Assembly: GCA_963825415.1 (NCBI GenBank)
Contig: CAWGTD010000009.1
Location: 186,001-250,000, forward strand
Source: BP-464 sp963825415
GTDB taxonomy: Bacteria; Actinomycetota; Thermoleophilia; Solirubrobacterales; Solirubrobacteraceae
Length of the DNA: 64,000 nucleotides
Reading direction: 5' to 3'
Both the position numbers and the translations under genes were made by a program. Shown piece by piece: positions 1 through 8,212 of this stretch (position 1 is its first letter; every line of letters starts with the position of its first letter). The notes below the pieces were generated by a model. The model saw nothing but the letters and a program-made list of their open reading frames with translations, did not search any database and was not told where the DNA came from.

Positions 1-515
1 ACGGCGAGCTCGATCGCGTTCGCGGGTTCGAGGCCGGGGCTGACGACTACGTCGGCAAGCCGTTCAGCTACGGCGAGCTGCGATTGCGCCTCGCGGCGCT
101 GCTGCGGCGCATGGAGGCCGGCCGGCGCGGTCGCGGGCGCATGCGCGCCGGCGATCTGGAGATCGACGTCCCGTCCCGCGAGGTGCTGATGCGCGGCCGG
201 CGCGTCGAGCTCTCCCAGAAGGAGTTCTCGTTGCTGCGCACGCTCGCGAGCGACCCGACGAAGGTCTGGAGCAAGGAGGAGCTGCTGCGCACCGTGTGGG
301 GGTTTCGTTCGATGGGCTCGACGCGGACCCTGGACTCGCACGCCTGCCGGCTGCGCCAGAAGCTCGGCGTCGAGGGCGATCGCTTCGTGATCAACGTGTG
401 GGGCGTCGGCTACAGGCTCATCGACCCGGCACCGCACATGGATCCGCTGCGTGGCAGCGAACCCGCGCGCCGGCCTGTGCGCTTCGCGGTGCCCGAGCCC
501 GGGAGGGTGGCATGA
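1..515 (+). CDS. OmpR/PhoB-type response regulator, 5' end missing
   Basis: The reading frame is open from the first bases, so the start lies outside the window; about 170 residues are visible. The first part is the end of a receiver domain, including the FEAGADDYVGKPF segment with the conserved switch lysine. It is followed by a winged-helix DNA-binding domain, with SQKEFSLLRTL, the recognition-helix region TRTLDSHACRLRQKL and the closing VWGVGYRL strand typical of OmpR/PhoB. The protein should bind DNA after phosphorylation by the adjacent kinase, whose ATG overlaps its TGA stop (ATGA). The tight coupling to pilus genes suggests control of Tad pilus expression, but the targets are inferred only from position. 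Confidence 0.93.
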   Translation, partial: GELDRVRGFEAGADDYVGKPFSYGELRLRLAALLRRMEAGRRGRGRMRAGDLEIDVPSREVLMRGRRVELSQKEFSLLRTLASDPTKVWSKEELLRTVWGFRSMGSTRTLDSHACRLRQKLGVEGDRFVINVWGVGYRLIDPAPHMDPLRGSEPARRPVRFAVPEPGRVA

Positions 516-1249
516 GGGTGGTGCTCCTTTGCTCGCTTCCGTCGCTCGTGCTCCTCGCGGTCGCCGGTCGCGAGCGGCGGCGGTCGGCGGTGCGAGCCGA
601 GCTGGTCGCTCGCGCGGCCCATGAGCTGCGCGGGCCGCTCGCCGCGGCCCATCTCGGGCTCCAGGCGCTCGCGCGCCAGGCGGGCGTGCAGCGCTGGCGC
701 GTCGCGGCCGTCGACGTGCAGCTGCAGCGTGCGGCGCTTGCTCTCGCCGACCTCGCCGTGGCCCCGCGCGGCGGGCGCGCGGCCGATCGGAGCGGCCTCG
801 TCGAGATCGGGGTGCTGCTGGAGGAGCAGCTGCGGGCGTGGCGCCCGATGGCTGCCGCATACGGCTGCGACCTTGCGCTCGCGCCGGTTTCGCCCGATGC
901 GCGCGTGCGAGGGGACTCGGCCCGGCTCGCGCAGGCGGTCGGCAACGTGTTGGCCAACGCGGTCGAGCACGGCCGCGGGCGGATCGAGCTCTCCGCACGG
1001 CAGTGCGGAGACAGGCTGCGGATCGAGGTCGTCGACGACGGCCCGGGGCTGCCGGCACCGGTGGCGGACTTCGTTTCGCGGGCTCGCGGCGGACGCGGTA
1101 GTCGCGGTCGCGGACTGGCGATCGCGGCGGAGATCGCTCGCCGCCACGGTGGCCGGCTGGCCTCCGCGCCCTCGGACCGAGGCGCGCGACTCGCGCTCGA
1201 CCTGCCCGCGGCAGAGACGCAGGCCCTCGATCGCACCGTGCGCTCGTGA
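512..1249 (+). CDS. Sensor histidine kinase (HisKA-HATPase)
   Basis: A 245-residue transmitter. A hydrophobic N-terminal segment (about residues 4-18) could be a single membrane anchor. The H-box AAHELRGPLAAAHLGL carries the phospho-accepting histidine. The ATP-binding domain shows the N-box GNVLANAVEHG, the G1 box VVDDGPGLP and a glycine-rich G2 region GRGSRGRGLAIA. There is no extracytoplasmic sensor domain of useful size, so it is a minimal kinase, either sensing at the membrane or relying on a partner. It starts at ATG 512, overlapping the regulator stop, and its own TGA overlaps the GTG of cpaB. The two-component pair and the pilus genes therefore form one transcription unit. Confidence 0.9.
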   Translation: MRVVLLCSLPSLVLLAVAGRERRRSAVRAELVARAAHELRGPLAAAHLGLQALARQAGVQRWRVAAVDVQLQRAALALADLAVAPRGGRAADRSGLVEIGVLLEEQLRAWRPMAAAYGCDLALAPVSPDARVRGDSARLAQAVGNVLANAVEHGRGRIELSARQCGDRLRIEVVDDGPGLPAPVADFVSRARGGRGSRGRGLAIAAEIARRHGGRLASAPSDRGARLALDLPAAETQALDRTVRS

Positions 1250-1932
1250 GCCGCCGGCGCCGGGCATTCCTGCTCGGCGGACTGGCGCTGCTGCTGGGTG
1301 GCCTCGCCGCGTCGGACGTCGCGCGCCGCGAGGCGGCCGTGCGCCGCGGGCTGGGCCCGTCGGTCTCGGTCGTCGTAGCGCGGGAGGGGCTCGACGAGGG
1401 TGCGCGCCTGGCGCCGCAGAGCCTTGCGGTCAGACAGGTACCCGCGCGTTACGCCCCCGCCGCCGCGTTCACGCGGCCTGGGCAGGTCGCCGGACTGCGC
1501 ACGGCGGTGCCCGTTCCGGCCGGCGCCGACGTACTTGCCGGGATGGTCGACGACGGCGGCCCCGGGCGCGGCGCTCCCGTGCGCGCGGGCGAGCGCGTCG
1601 CCGATGTCGTCGCCGTCGGGTCGCCGCAACTCGTGCGACCGGGTGCTCGCGTCGATGTCGTCGTGACCCGGGGAGGGGTCAGCGGCGCGGGCCGGACCGA
1701 GCTCGCTCTGGAGGATGTCGAGGTTCTCGCCGCCTCCGCCGCTCCCGCCGCGTCGCGGACGGAGGCGGCCGGCCCACGGGTCGCGGCGTCGCTGCGCGTC
1801 ACCGTGCGGCAGGCCATATTTCTCGCCGCCGCGCAGGCGTTCGCTCGCGAGATCCGCCTGCTGCCGCGCGCCGCGGGCGATGACCATCGCCACCGGTTGG
1901 ACATGAGCGTCGACGCCGACCTCGGCGGGTGA
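1246..1932 (+). CDS. cpaB: CpaB/RcpC-like SAF-domain pilus assembly protein
   Basis: A 228-residue protein with a basic start (MSRRRR), one N-terminal membrane segment (about residues 7-22) and a SAF-like domain. The segment from VVVAREGLDEGARLAP to the VRQVPARYAPAAAF region matches the first half of CpaB/RcpC proteins, and a second RcpC-like beta region follows (RVADVVAVG, GARVDVVVTR). In Tad systems CpaB sits in the periplasm or cell envelope and helps organise the pilus channel. The GTG start at 1246 overlaps the upstream kinase stop, and cpaF follows after 4 bases. The assignment rests on domain pattern and operon position. The protein is short compared with proteobacterial RcpC. Confidence 0.8.
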   Translation: MSRRRRAFLLGGLALLLGGLAASDVARREAAVRRGLGPSVSVVVAREGLDEGARLAPQSLAVRQVPARYAPAAAFTRPGQVAGLRTAVPVPAGADVLAGMVDDGGPGRGAPVRAGERVADVVAVGSPQLVRPGARVDVVVTRGGVSGAGRTELALEDVEVLAASAAPAASRTEAAGPRVAASLRVTVRQAIFLAAAQAFAREIRLLPRAAGDDHRHRLDMSVDADLGG

Positions 1933-1936
1933 CGGG

Positions 1937-3178
1937 ATGCCCGCCGATCCGCTCGACTCGCTCTCCCTGCGGCTGCGCGACCGCCTCGTCGAGGAGGCCG
2001 CCGATGCCGAAGGTCCCGACGAGCCCGACCTCGGCGCGCAGATCCGCTCGCTGGTCGATCGTGAGGCGGGGGTGCTCGGCCCGGCCTCGCGCGCCGAGCT
2101 CGTGCGGCGGGTCGCCGAGCGCTCGTTCGGTCTCGGCCCGCTCGAACCGCTGCTGGCCGATCCGGATGTCGACGAGATCGTCGTCAACGGGGCCGGGCCG
2201 GGCGGGCGGGTGTGGGTCGAGCGGCGCGGGCGACTCGAGCCCGCGGGCGAAGGGTTCGCCGGCGAGCCCGAGCTGCGCCACGCCATCGAGCGGATCCTGG
2301 CTCCGCTGGGGCGGCGGGTCGACGAGGCCGAGCCGATGGTCGATGCTCGCCTGCCGGACGGCTCGCGCGTGAACGTGGTGCTGCCGCCGCTGGCGGTGGA
2401 CGGGCCCGCGCTGACGATCCGCCGCTTTCGCCCGCGCGGCTTCGGCCCGGCCGACCTCGTGAATGTCGGCACGTGGACGCAGAGCCTGCACGACCTGCTT
2501 GCCGCCGCCGTGCGTGATCGGCTCGGGATTCTGGTCAGCGGTGGGACGGGCTCGGGCAAGACGACAACGCTCAACGCGCTGTCGGCGTTCATCCCGGGCG
2601 CCGAACGCGTCGTGACGATCGAGGACACCGCCGAGTTGCGTCTGCGCCAGCCGCACGTCGTCAGGCTCGAGGCACGACCGGCGAACGTCGAGGGGCGCGG
2701 CGAGGTCACGGTTCGAGGACTGGTGCGCAACGCCCTGCGGATGCGGCCCGACCGGATCGTCGTCGGCGAGGTGCGCGGCGGGGAGGCGCTGGACATGCTC
2801 GCCGCGATGAGCACCGGCCACGATGGTTCGCTGTCGACTGTGCACGCCGGCTCGCCCGAGGAGGCGCTGCGGCGCATCGAGACGCTCGCGCTGATGGGCG
2901 GGGTGGCGCTGCCGCACGCCGCGATCCGCGAGCAGGTCGCCGAGGCGATCGATTTGGTGGTGCATCAGGCGCGCATGCCTGACGGCGCGCGCCGGGTCGT
3001 CTCCGTCGCCGAGGTGGTGCGGGTCGCCGGCGGCCCGGCGACGCGCGAGCTGTATGCGTTTCGCGCGGGCAGGCCGCGCTGGCGCTTGCCGAGCGCGCCG
3101 GCCATCGACGGGGCGCGGACCGCCTCCGCGCTGCTCGCGCGCCTCGTCACGGCGGACCCCGGTCCGGAGCCTCGATGA
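1937..3178 (+). CDS. cpaF: Tad/Flp pilus assembly ATPase CpaF (TadA)
   Basis: A 413-residue type II/IV secretion ATPase that powers pilus assembly at the inner face of the membrane. The N-terminal domain contains GLGPLEPLLADPDVDEIVVNG, diagnostic of the CpaF/VirB11 group. Walker A GGTGSGKTTT lies at about residues 202-211 and the Walker B region RIVVGEVRGGEALDML at about 272-287, followed by the His box STGHDGSLSTVHA. All catalytic elements are present and the length is normal for the family. Its TGA overlaps the ATG of the tadB-like gene (ATGA), consistent with coupled translation of motor and membrane platform. Confidence 0.95.
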   Translation: MPADPLDSLSLRLRDRLVEEAADAEGPDEPDLGAQIRSLVDREAGVLGPASRAELVRRVAERSFGLGPLEPLLADPDVDEIVVNGAGPGGRVWVERRGRLEPAGEGFAGEPELRHAIERILAPLGRRVDEAEPMVDARLPDGSRVNVVLPPLAVDGPALTIRRFRPRGFGPADLVNVGTWTQSLHDLLAAAVRDRLGILVSGGTGSGKTTTLNALSAFIPGAERVVTIEDTAELRLRQPHVVRLEARPANVEGRGEVTVRGLVRNALRMRPDRIVVGEVRGGEALDMLAAMSTGHDGSLSTVHAGSPEEALRRIETLALMGGVALPHAAIREQVAEAIDLVVHQARMPDGARRVVSVAEVVRVAGGPATRELYAFRAGRPRWRLPSAPAIDGARTASALLARLVTADPGPEPR

Positions 3179-4038
3179 ATCCGGGGCCATGGCTCGCCGC
3201 GGGTGCGGGCGTCGCGGGCGTGCTGGCGGTTTGGGAGGCGCTGGGTGTCGCCGAGGGAGGCGTGACCCGCGTGCTCGGCGCGATCGGGCCAGGCGGCGCT
3301 GTCTCGAGGTTGCTCGTGCCGCTGAGCGCGGGTCGCACGGTCAGCCGGGCCGAGCGCCGCCGCCTCTCGTGCGTTGCCGCGGTCGCTCTGCTCGCTGCCG
3401 GGACGCTGCTCGCCGGTCCGCTCGCCGGCGTCACGCTCGCGGCGGCGGCCCCGCTGCTCGCCGGGCACCTGCTGATCGTCGCCGGTCGCCGCCGGCGCGC
3501 CCGGCTGGCCGACGCTGCGCCGACCGTCGCGCGCGCGGTGGCCGACGCGCTCGCGGGCGGCCAATCGATTCGCGGTGCGCTGGCCGCCGCCGCGGGCGGC
3601 GGGGTGACGGGGCCCGCCGCGGAGGAGCTGAGATCGGCCGCTTCTGCGATCGCGCTCGGCGAGCCGACCGAGACCGCACTCGAACGTCTGCGCGAGCGAG
3701 CCGCACATCCCGCCTACGACGCGCTCGTTGCCGCGGTGCTGCTGCAACGCGAGTCCGGTGGCGACCTCGCCGGGCTGTTGCGGCGCCTGGCGATCACGCT
3801 CGAGGAGCAGGTCCGCGTGGAGGCCGACGCGCGCTCGCTGACCGCTCAGGCCCGTTTCACGGCCCTGGTCGTGGCGGCGCTGCCGGCGCTGGCCGCGTTC
3901 CTGGCCGAGCTGGCGAGCCCCGGCTATCTCGGGTCGCTGCTCACCCGGCCGCTGACCGCGTGGCTCGTCGTGTTCTCGCTCGTGTTGCAGGGCGGCGCAT
4001 GGCTGGCGGTCCGGCGCATCGCTCGGGTGCGCGCGTGA
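3175..4038 (+). CDS. tadB: TadB-like type II secretion F-domain membrane protein
   Basis: A 287-residue polytopic membrane protein. It has hydrophobic segments near residues 5-20, 60-105 and two near the C-terminus (about 222-240 and 255-275). The central cytoplasmic T2SSF region has the usual ARAVADALAGGQSIRGAL and ESGGDLAGLLRRLA signatures. TadB and TadC form the inner-membrane platform on which the CpaF ATPase acts. The ATG overlaps the cpaF stop and the TGA overlaps the GTG of tadC, so all three are coupled. Confidence 0.88.
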   Translation: MNPGPWLAAGAGVAGVLAVWEALGVAEGGVTRVLGAIGPGGAVSRLLVPLSAGRTVSRAERRRLSCVAAVALLAAGTLLAGPLAGVTLAAAAPLLAGHLLIVAGRRRRARLADAAPTVARAVADALAGGQSIRGALAAAAGGGVTGPAAEELRSAASAIALGEPTETALERLRERAAHPAYDALVAAVLLQRESGGDLAGLLRRLAITLEEQVRVEADARSLTAQARFTALVVAALPALAAFLAELASPGYLGSLLTRPLTAWLVVFSLVLQGGAWLAVRRIARVRA

Positions 4039-4862
4039 GCCCTGGCGGCATCACGGCCTTCCTCGCCGCCCTGGTCGGCGCGGTGGCGGTGGTCGAGCTG
4101 GCCGCTACGGCGCGGCCGCGGCCGGCGGGGAGAGGCGCGGTGCTCGCGGGGGTGCTCGTGGGGTTGGGCCGCCGTCTGCGGGTGGCGTCGCCGCCCGGCG
4201 ATCTCAGCCGCCGGTTGGCCGCGGCAGGCGTCGCCGGGAGGATCCGCCCCGCGGACGTCATGGCCGCCAAGACGGGCGGGGCGGTCGCCGCAGCGGTCGC
4301 GTCGATCGGGCCCGCGGCCGCGCTCCCCGGCCGGCTCGGGCCGTTGGCGATGGCGGCGGCGCCGGTGGTGGGATTCCTGGCGCCTGACCTGCTGCTGCGC
4401 CGCCGTGCGCGACGGCGGGCGCGAGTGATGGCGGCGGAGATCGCCGACGTGCTCGACCTGCTGCGCGTGTGCGTCGAGGCGGGCCAGTCGCCTAACCGTG
4501 CCCTGCGCGAGGTCGGTCGTCGCCATCGCGGGACCGTCGGCCGCGAACTGCGCCGTACCGCCCGAGAGCTCGAGCTCGGGAGAGCACGCGCGGAGGCGTT
4601 CGCCGCGTTCGCGAGCCGGTGCCCTTTGCCGGAGGTCGCCGCGCTCGTGGCGGCGCTGGGCCGCGCCGATCGCCACGGCGCGCCGCTCGGGCCGGCGCTC
4701 GCCGCGCTGGCCGCCGACGCTCGCGCCGACCGCTCCCGCACCGTACGCGAGCAGGCCTCGCGCGCCGCGCCGAAGATCCAGCTCGTCGTCGCGCTGCTGC
4801 TCGTCCCGGCCGTGATGCTGCTCGTCGGCGCGGCGATGGCCGCCGCGCTCGGCGCCGCCTGA
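4035..4862 (+). CDS. tadC: TadC-like type II secretion F-domain membrane protein
   Basis: A 275-residue protein, partner of TadB. It starts at GTG 4035 overlapping the TadB stop; the same frame is open far upstream, but only this start fits the operon. Hydrophobic stretches lie at the N-terminus, at about residues 75-120 and at the C-terminus (LVVALLLVPAVMLLVGAAMA). The T2SSF core reads EIADVLDLLRVCVEAGQSPNRAL and later ALVAALGRADRHGAPLGPAL. It is the last pilus gene; no pilin, prepilin peptidase or TadE/F follows, so those must lie upstream of the window or elsewhere. Confidence 0.88.
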   Translation: MSPGGITAFLAALVGAVAVVELAATARPRPAGRGAVLAGVLVGLGRRLRVASPPGDLSRRLAAAGVAGRIRPADVMAAKTGGAVAAAVASIGPAAALPGRLGPLAMAAAPVVGFLAPDLLLRRRARRRARVMAAEIADVLDLLRVCVEAGQSPNRALREVGRRHRGTVGRELRRTARELELGRARAEAFAAFASRCPLPEVAALVAALGRADRHGAPLGPALAALAADARADRSRTVREQASRAAPKIQLVVALLLVPAVMLLVGAAMAAALGAA

Positions 4863-4867
4863 CCGGC

Positions 4868-4910
4868 GAGTGTCGTTCTACTCGGCTCTGGACCGAGTAA
4901 CTCGACACTC
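4868..4910. terminator. Bidirectional hairpin between convergent genes
   Basis: An interrupted hairpin with an outer 8-bp stem (GAGTGTCG at 4868-4875 with CGACACTC at 4903-4910) and an inner 7-bp stem (TACTCGG at 4879-4885 with CCGAGTA at 4893-4899). It lies between the end of tadC and the end of the minus-strand lipoprotein gene, the expected place for a shared terminator. No long T-run is present on either strand. Confidence 0.6.
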
Positions 4911-4937
4911 ACCGATGCGCGGCCGGCTCCGCCCGAG

Positions 4938-6516
4938 CTACTTCAGCTGGACCGCCAGCCGTGCCTTCGACACGTCGCCGGAGCGCGTCGCGCCGGCGGC
5001 GATCACGCCGATCGCGTCGAGGTAGGGCTTGGCATCCTTGAACTGCGGGTTGTCGCCGAGGCCGAGGCCCTCGAGCAGCTGGACGACCGTCGGGAAGTCG
5101 ACGATCAGCGCGGGCTTGATCCCGCTGCCCAGCACCTTGCCGGCCGCGGCGTAGGAGGGCTCGTCGCCGAGCTTGGTCTTCGGGGCGGCGACGTCGGCCA
5201 CGGCCTCGCGGTTCAGGCCGATGCTGAGGCGCTCGCCGCTGCCGGCCACGACGCCCGCCACCGGCAGGCCGGGCAGGCGGATCTCGATCGCGTTGTCGTA
5301 GCCGTCGATCTCGGTGCGGGTGACCTCGGCGCCGAAGGTGCGCAGCAAGCGGGCGAGCTTGGCGACCGCGATGACCGACTTCTCGGCGTCGCTCGAGGTG
5401 ATGGTGAAGACCACGCCGAGGTCGGCGAGCGAGCGGCCGCGGGCGTAGAACCCGGCGTCTTCCATCCACGAGAGCAGGTCGCGCTCGATGTTCAGGCCGG
5501 TCCGTGACTCGAGCTGGCTCATCACGCCGCCGATGTCCATGCCGCCGAGATCGGAGATCTGTTCGATCTGCGAGAGGCCCATGCGCGCGGCCTCGCCGAA
5601 GCCACCGATGCCGAGCGCCAGCCAGGCGTCGCCCGGAAGTTCGGCAACGGTCTCCGAGCCCGACTTGGCCGGCGTGTTCGTCGGGGCCTTGGCGCCGACG
5701 GCCGCGCCGTCGAAGGTCAGCGCGTCGGCGCTGGCGTGCAGGCTGGCGGCCACCGAGCTGCCGGCCTGTGCGAAGGCCTGGCGCAGCAGCGGAACGGCCT
5801 GCTGCATCTGCGGCTGGTCGCCGATCGCGTCGAGCAGCGTCTGGGGATCGGCCCAGACGTGGAAGAGCGCGTCGTCGGATCCGACGGCCTCGCGCCCCGA
5901 CGTGTAGTCGCGGTTCGTTGTCAGGGCCTTGCCGCCCTTGGACGTGTCGACGGCCAGCTTGAAGCCGGCCTCGGTGCCCGCGACCACGTAGCCGTCGACG
6001 ATCCCGCCGGCGTCCTTGTCGGCGGAGTCGAACTGGTACTCGACGCCCTTGTAGGTCCGCTTGGAGACCTTCGCCGCGCCCTTGTCCGAGTCGTTGTTGC
6101 GAACGAACTTGTCGAGGGTCTTCTTGGCCTTGTCCTCGTCGGTGTTGGAGGCGACCAGGGCCCACGTCCCCCCGTCGGAGAACGTCGTGGCGAACACGCC
6201 CACACGCTGGCCGAGCCACGGCTCGAAGTCCTTCTCCCAGCTGATGCCGTTCTCCTTGGCGGTCTTGTCGAACAGCTCGATCGCCTTCTTGCCCGGGTCC
6301 TCGGTCTTCAGCAGCTTCTTGGCCGCCGCGTTGACGTCGTCGCGCTGGTCGCCCTCGGGGCGGATCGTCGCCTCGAAGTAGACGGCTGCCGAGGCGGGGA
6401 CGAGCTTCGCGGGGTCGGCATCAGCTGCCGGCGCCTCCACCACCGCCACCGCCGCCGCAACCGGCGATCGGAATGGCGACGAGCGTCAGCAGCAGGGGGG
6501 CGATACGAGACTTCAC
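4938..6516 (-). CDS. DUF3352-type lipoprotein, frame broken after the lipobox
   Basis: The main frame (about 500 residues from position 6449 down) is a DUF3352-type protein of unknown function; it begins near ADPAKLVPASAAVYFEATIR and contains DALFHVWADPQ. The natural start is a GTG at 6516, 7 bases after an AAGGAG ribosome site. From there a lipoprotein signal reads MKSRIAPLLLTLVAIPIAGC, with lipobox IAGC, followed by a run of glycine codons. In that run (about 6450-6463) the frame must shift by one base to join the mature domain. One extra base in the GGC/GGT tract explains it. The intact protein would be an exported, lipid-anchored surface protein of about 525 residues. Function is unknown, and slippage in the tract cannot be excluded. 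Confidence 0.8.
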
Positions 6517-6717
6517 GAGAGGGCTCCTTGCGGGGGGAAAGCGGCGGGCCCGCACATCCTAGGACCTCGGCTGAGCGCAAGACGCGTTGCGGCTGGAGGA
6601 GGGGAGGGCGGGCGTGTGGGACGGCAACCACCGCAGAAAAGCCCTGCAAATACGCCGCTATTCGCGTGCTACGCGGCGCGTCGGACGGCTTCGGTGGGAA
6701 TATGTGTTGAGTTTGAC
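6517..6717. other. Intergenic region upstream of the dcw promoter
   Basis: Divergent spacer between the lipoprotein gene and mraZ; no ORF with coding character was seen. It holds the ribosome site of the minus-strand gene near 6525 and, near 6694-6698, an isolated GTGGG outside the MraZ-box spacing. Confidence 0.5.
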
Positions 6718-6746
6718 TTGCATAGTGGGGAGAAGTGGGGTAGACA
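6718..6746 (+). promoter_or_regulatory. Putative promoter of the dcw cluster
   Basis: A -35-like TTGCAT (6718-6723) and a -10-like TAGACA (6741-6746) are separated by exactly 17 bases, in the correct place upstream of mraZ. Transcription would start near 6753. The spacer is filled by the MraZ boxes. The hexamers match the consensus only partly, so this remains a prediction. Confidence 0.5.
6725..6740 (+). promoter_or_regulatory. MraZ-binding repeats
   Basis: Two GTGGG repeats (6725-6729 and 6735-6739) are separated by five bases. This is the GTGGG-N5-GTGGG arrangement known for MraZ autoregulation of the dcw operon in other bacteria. They occupy the spacer of the predicted promoter, so bound MraZ would directly block RNA polymerase. 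Only two in-phase repeats are seen; E. coli has three. Confidence 0.75.
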
Positions 6747-6755
6747 TCGCACAGC

Positions 6756-6798
6756 GAGCCGGGGTGGAGGGGCTCCTCCCACCCCTCCACCCCGGCTC
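6756..6798 (+). promoter_or_regulatory. Perfect 17-bp leader hairpin before mraZ
   Basis: Bases 6756-6772 pair perfectly with 6782-6798 around a 9-base loop (6773-6781), giving a very stable GC-rich stem at the predicted 5' end of the mraZ transcript, 27 bases before the start codon. The sequence after it (CTTTC) is a weak T-tract. It could be an attenuator, a 5' mRNA stabiliser, or a terminator limiting read-through into the dcw cluster. The sequence alone does not decide between them. Confidence 0.65.
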
Positions 6799-6825
6799 CT
6801 TTCATCGCTTCGCAGCACTTTCGCC

Positions 6826-7260
6826 ATGGCCTTCCGAGGCACCTTCGACTACTCGCTCGACGCGAAGAACCGGCTCACAGTCCCGGCCAAGCAGCGCGAG
6901 CTTCTGGCCGAGGGACTGGTGCTCGCGCGCGGCATGGACACGTGCGTGGAGCTGTGGCCCGCCGAGGACTACGACCGGCGGATGAAGGACGCGCTGAACG
7001 GACTGCACCCGATGTCCACCGAGGCGCGGCGCATCAAGAGCTTCTACGGCGGCAACGCGCACGACGGCAAGCTCGACGGCGCCGGCCGCGTGGGCCTGCC
7101 GCCGACGCTCATGGAGTACGCCGACCTCCAGAAGGACGTCGTCGTGGTCGGCGCGGAGGACTGCCTGCAGATCTGGAACAAGGGCGCCTGGAAGGCCTTC
7201 AACGACCGCCTGGCCGCCGAGATGAACGAGATCGCGGACCGACTTGGCCATGCTGGTTGA
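6826..7260 (+). CDS. mraZ: Transcriptional regulator MraZ
   Basis: A 144-residue protein with two SpoVT/AbrB-like MraZ modules. The first reads FRGTFDYSLDAKNRLTVPAK, with the conserved DxKxR motif. The second contains DGKLDGAGRVGLPPTLMEYA. MraZ is a ring-forming DNA-binding protein that represses its own dcw operon, here presumably through the GTGGG repeats at 6725-6739. ATG 6826 is chosen because it gives the standard MAFRGTF start; the frame is open upstream but not conserved in character. It heads the division/cell-wall cluster and overlaps or abuts rsmH. Confidence 0.96.
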   Translation: MAFRGTFDYSLDAKNRLTVPAKQRELLAEGLVLARGMDTCVELWPAEDYDRRMKDALNGLHPMSTEARRIKSFYGGNAHDGKLDGAGRVGLPPTLMEYADLQKDVVVVGAEDCLQIWNKGAWKAFNDRLAAEMNEIADRLGHAG

Positions 7261-7261
7261 C

Positions 7262-8212
7262 ATGGCACCCACGCACGTCCCGGTCCTCGCCGCGGAGCTG
7301 ATCGACGTGCTCGCCCCGCAGGCGGGGGAGACCGCGGTCGACTGCACCTTCGGCGCGGGCGGCCACGCGCGGCTGATCGCCGAGAAGCTGGGGCCCGAGG
7401 GCACGCTGATCGCGATCGATCGCGACCCGGTCGCCGAGGAGCACTTCGCCGAGCTGGCCGCCGAGCTGCCGTGCGACACGCGCTTCCTGCACGCGCCGTT
7501 CGCCGAGGGCCTCGCGCAGTTGCGCTCCGAGGGCGTGCGCGCCGACCTCGTCTACCTCGACCTCGGGATGTCCTCGATGCAGGTCGACACGCGCGAGCGC
7601 GGCTTCTCCTACGCCTACGACGCGCCGCTGGACATGCGCATGGATCCCGACCAGGAGCTCGACGCGCGGCTGCTGGTCAACGAGTGGGACGAGCGCCAGA
7701 TCGCCCGCGTGCTGCGCGAGCTCGGCGAGGAGCGCTTCGCCAGCCAGATCGCCCGCGCGATCGGCCGGCGGCGGCGCAACGAGGCGATCGAGACCACCGG
7801 CCAGCTCGTCGAGCTGATCAGCGACGCGATCCCCGCGCCGGCGCGGTTCGCCGGCGGCCATCCGGCCAAGCGCACCTTCCAGGCGATCCGCATCGCGGTC
7901 AACGACGAGCTCGGCCAGCTCGACTCCGCGCTGCCGCTGGCATGGACGCTCCTCCGAAAAGGCGGCCGTTTTGCAGGGATTTCCTTCCACTCGCTTGAAG
8001 ATCGCCGCGTGAAGCGCTTCCTGGCCGATCGCGCGCGCGGATGCGTGTGCCCGCCCGACCTGCCGGTGTGCGTATGCGGGCGCGAGCCGGAGGCCGAGCT
8101 GCTCGGCCGCGGGATCACGCCGACGCCCGGCGAGCTCGCCGCCAACGCCCGCTCCAAGTCCGCCCGCCTGCGCGCCGCGCGCAAGCTCACCGACCTTCCC
8201 GAGGCCCCATGA
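7262..8212 (+). CDS. rsmH: 16S rRNA (cytosine1402-N4)-methyltransferase RsmH
   Basis: The enzyme (also MraW) uses SAM to methylate N4 of C1402 in 16S rRNA. It shows the SAM-binding motif DCTFGAGGHA, the DLGMSSMQVDTRERGFSY segment, HPAKRTFQAIRIAVN and ISFHSLEDRRVKRF. A cysteine-containing loop CVCPPDLPVCVCG sits near the C-terminus, as is usual in the family. I chose ATG 7262 (MAPTHVPVL), one base after the mraZ stop. ATG 7250, overlapping mraZ by 11 bases, is the alternative. Its TGA overlaps the ATG of the ftsL-like gene. Confidence 0.96.
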   Translation: MAPTHVPVLAAELIDVLAPQAGETAVDCTFGAGGHARLIAEKLGPEGTLIAIDRDPVAEEHFAELAAELPCDTRFLHAPFAEGLAQLRSEGVRADLVYLDLGMSSMQVDTRERGFSYAYDAPLDMRMDPDQELDARLLVNEWDERQIARVLRELGEERFASQIARAIGRRRRNEAIETTGQLVELISDAIPAPARFAGGHPAKRTFQAIRIAVNDELGQLDSALPLAWTLLRKGGRFAGISFHSLEDRRVKRFLADRARGCVCPPDLPVCVCGREPEAELLGRGITPTPGELAANARSKSARLRAARKLTDLPEAP

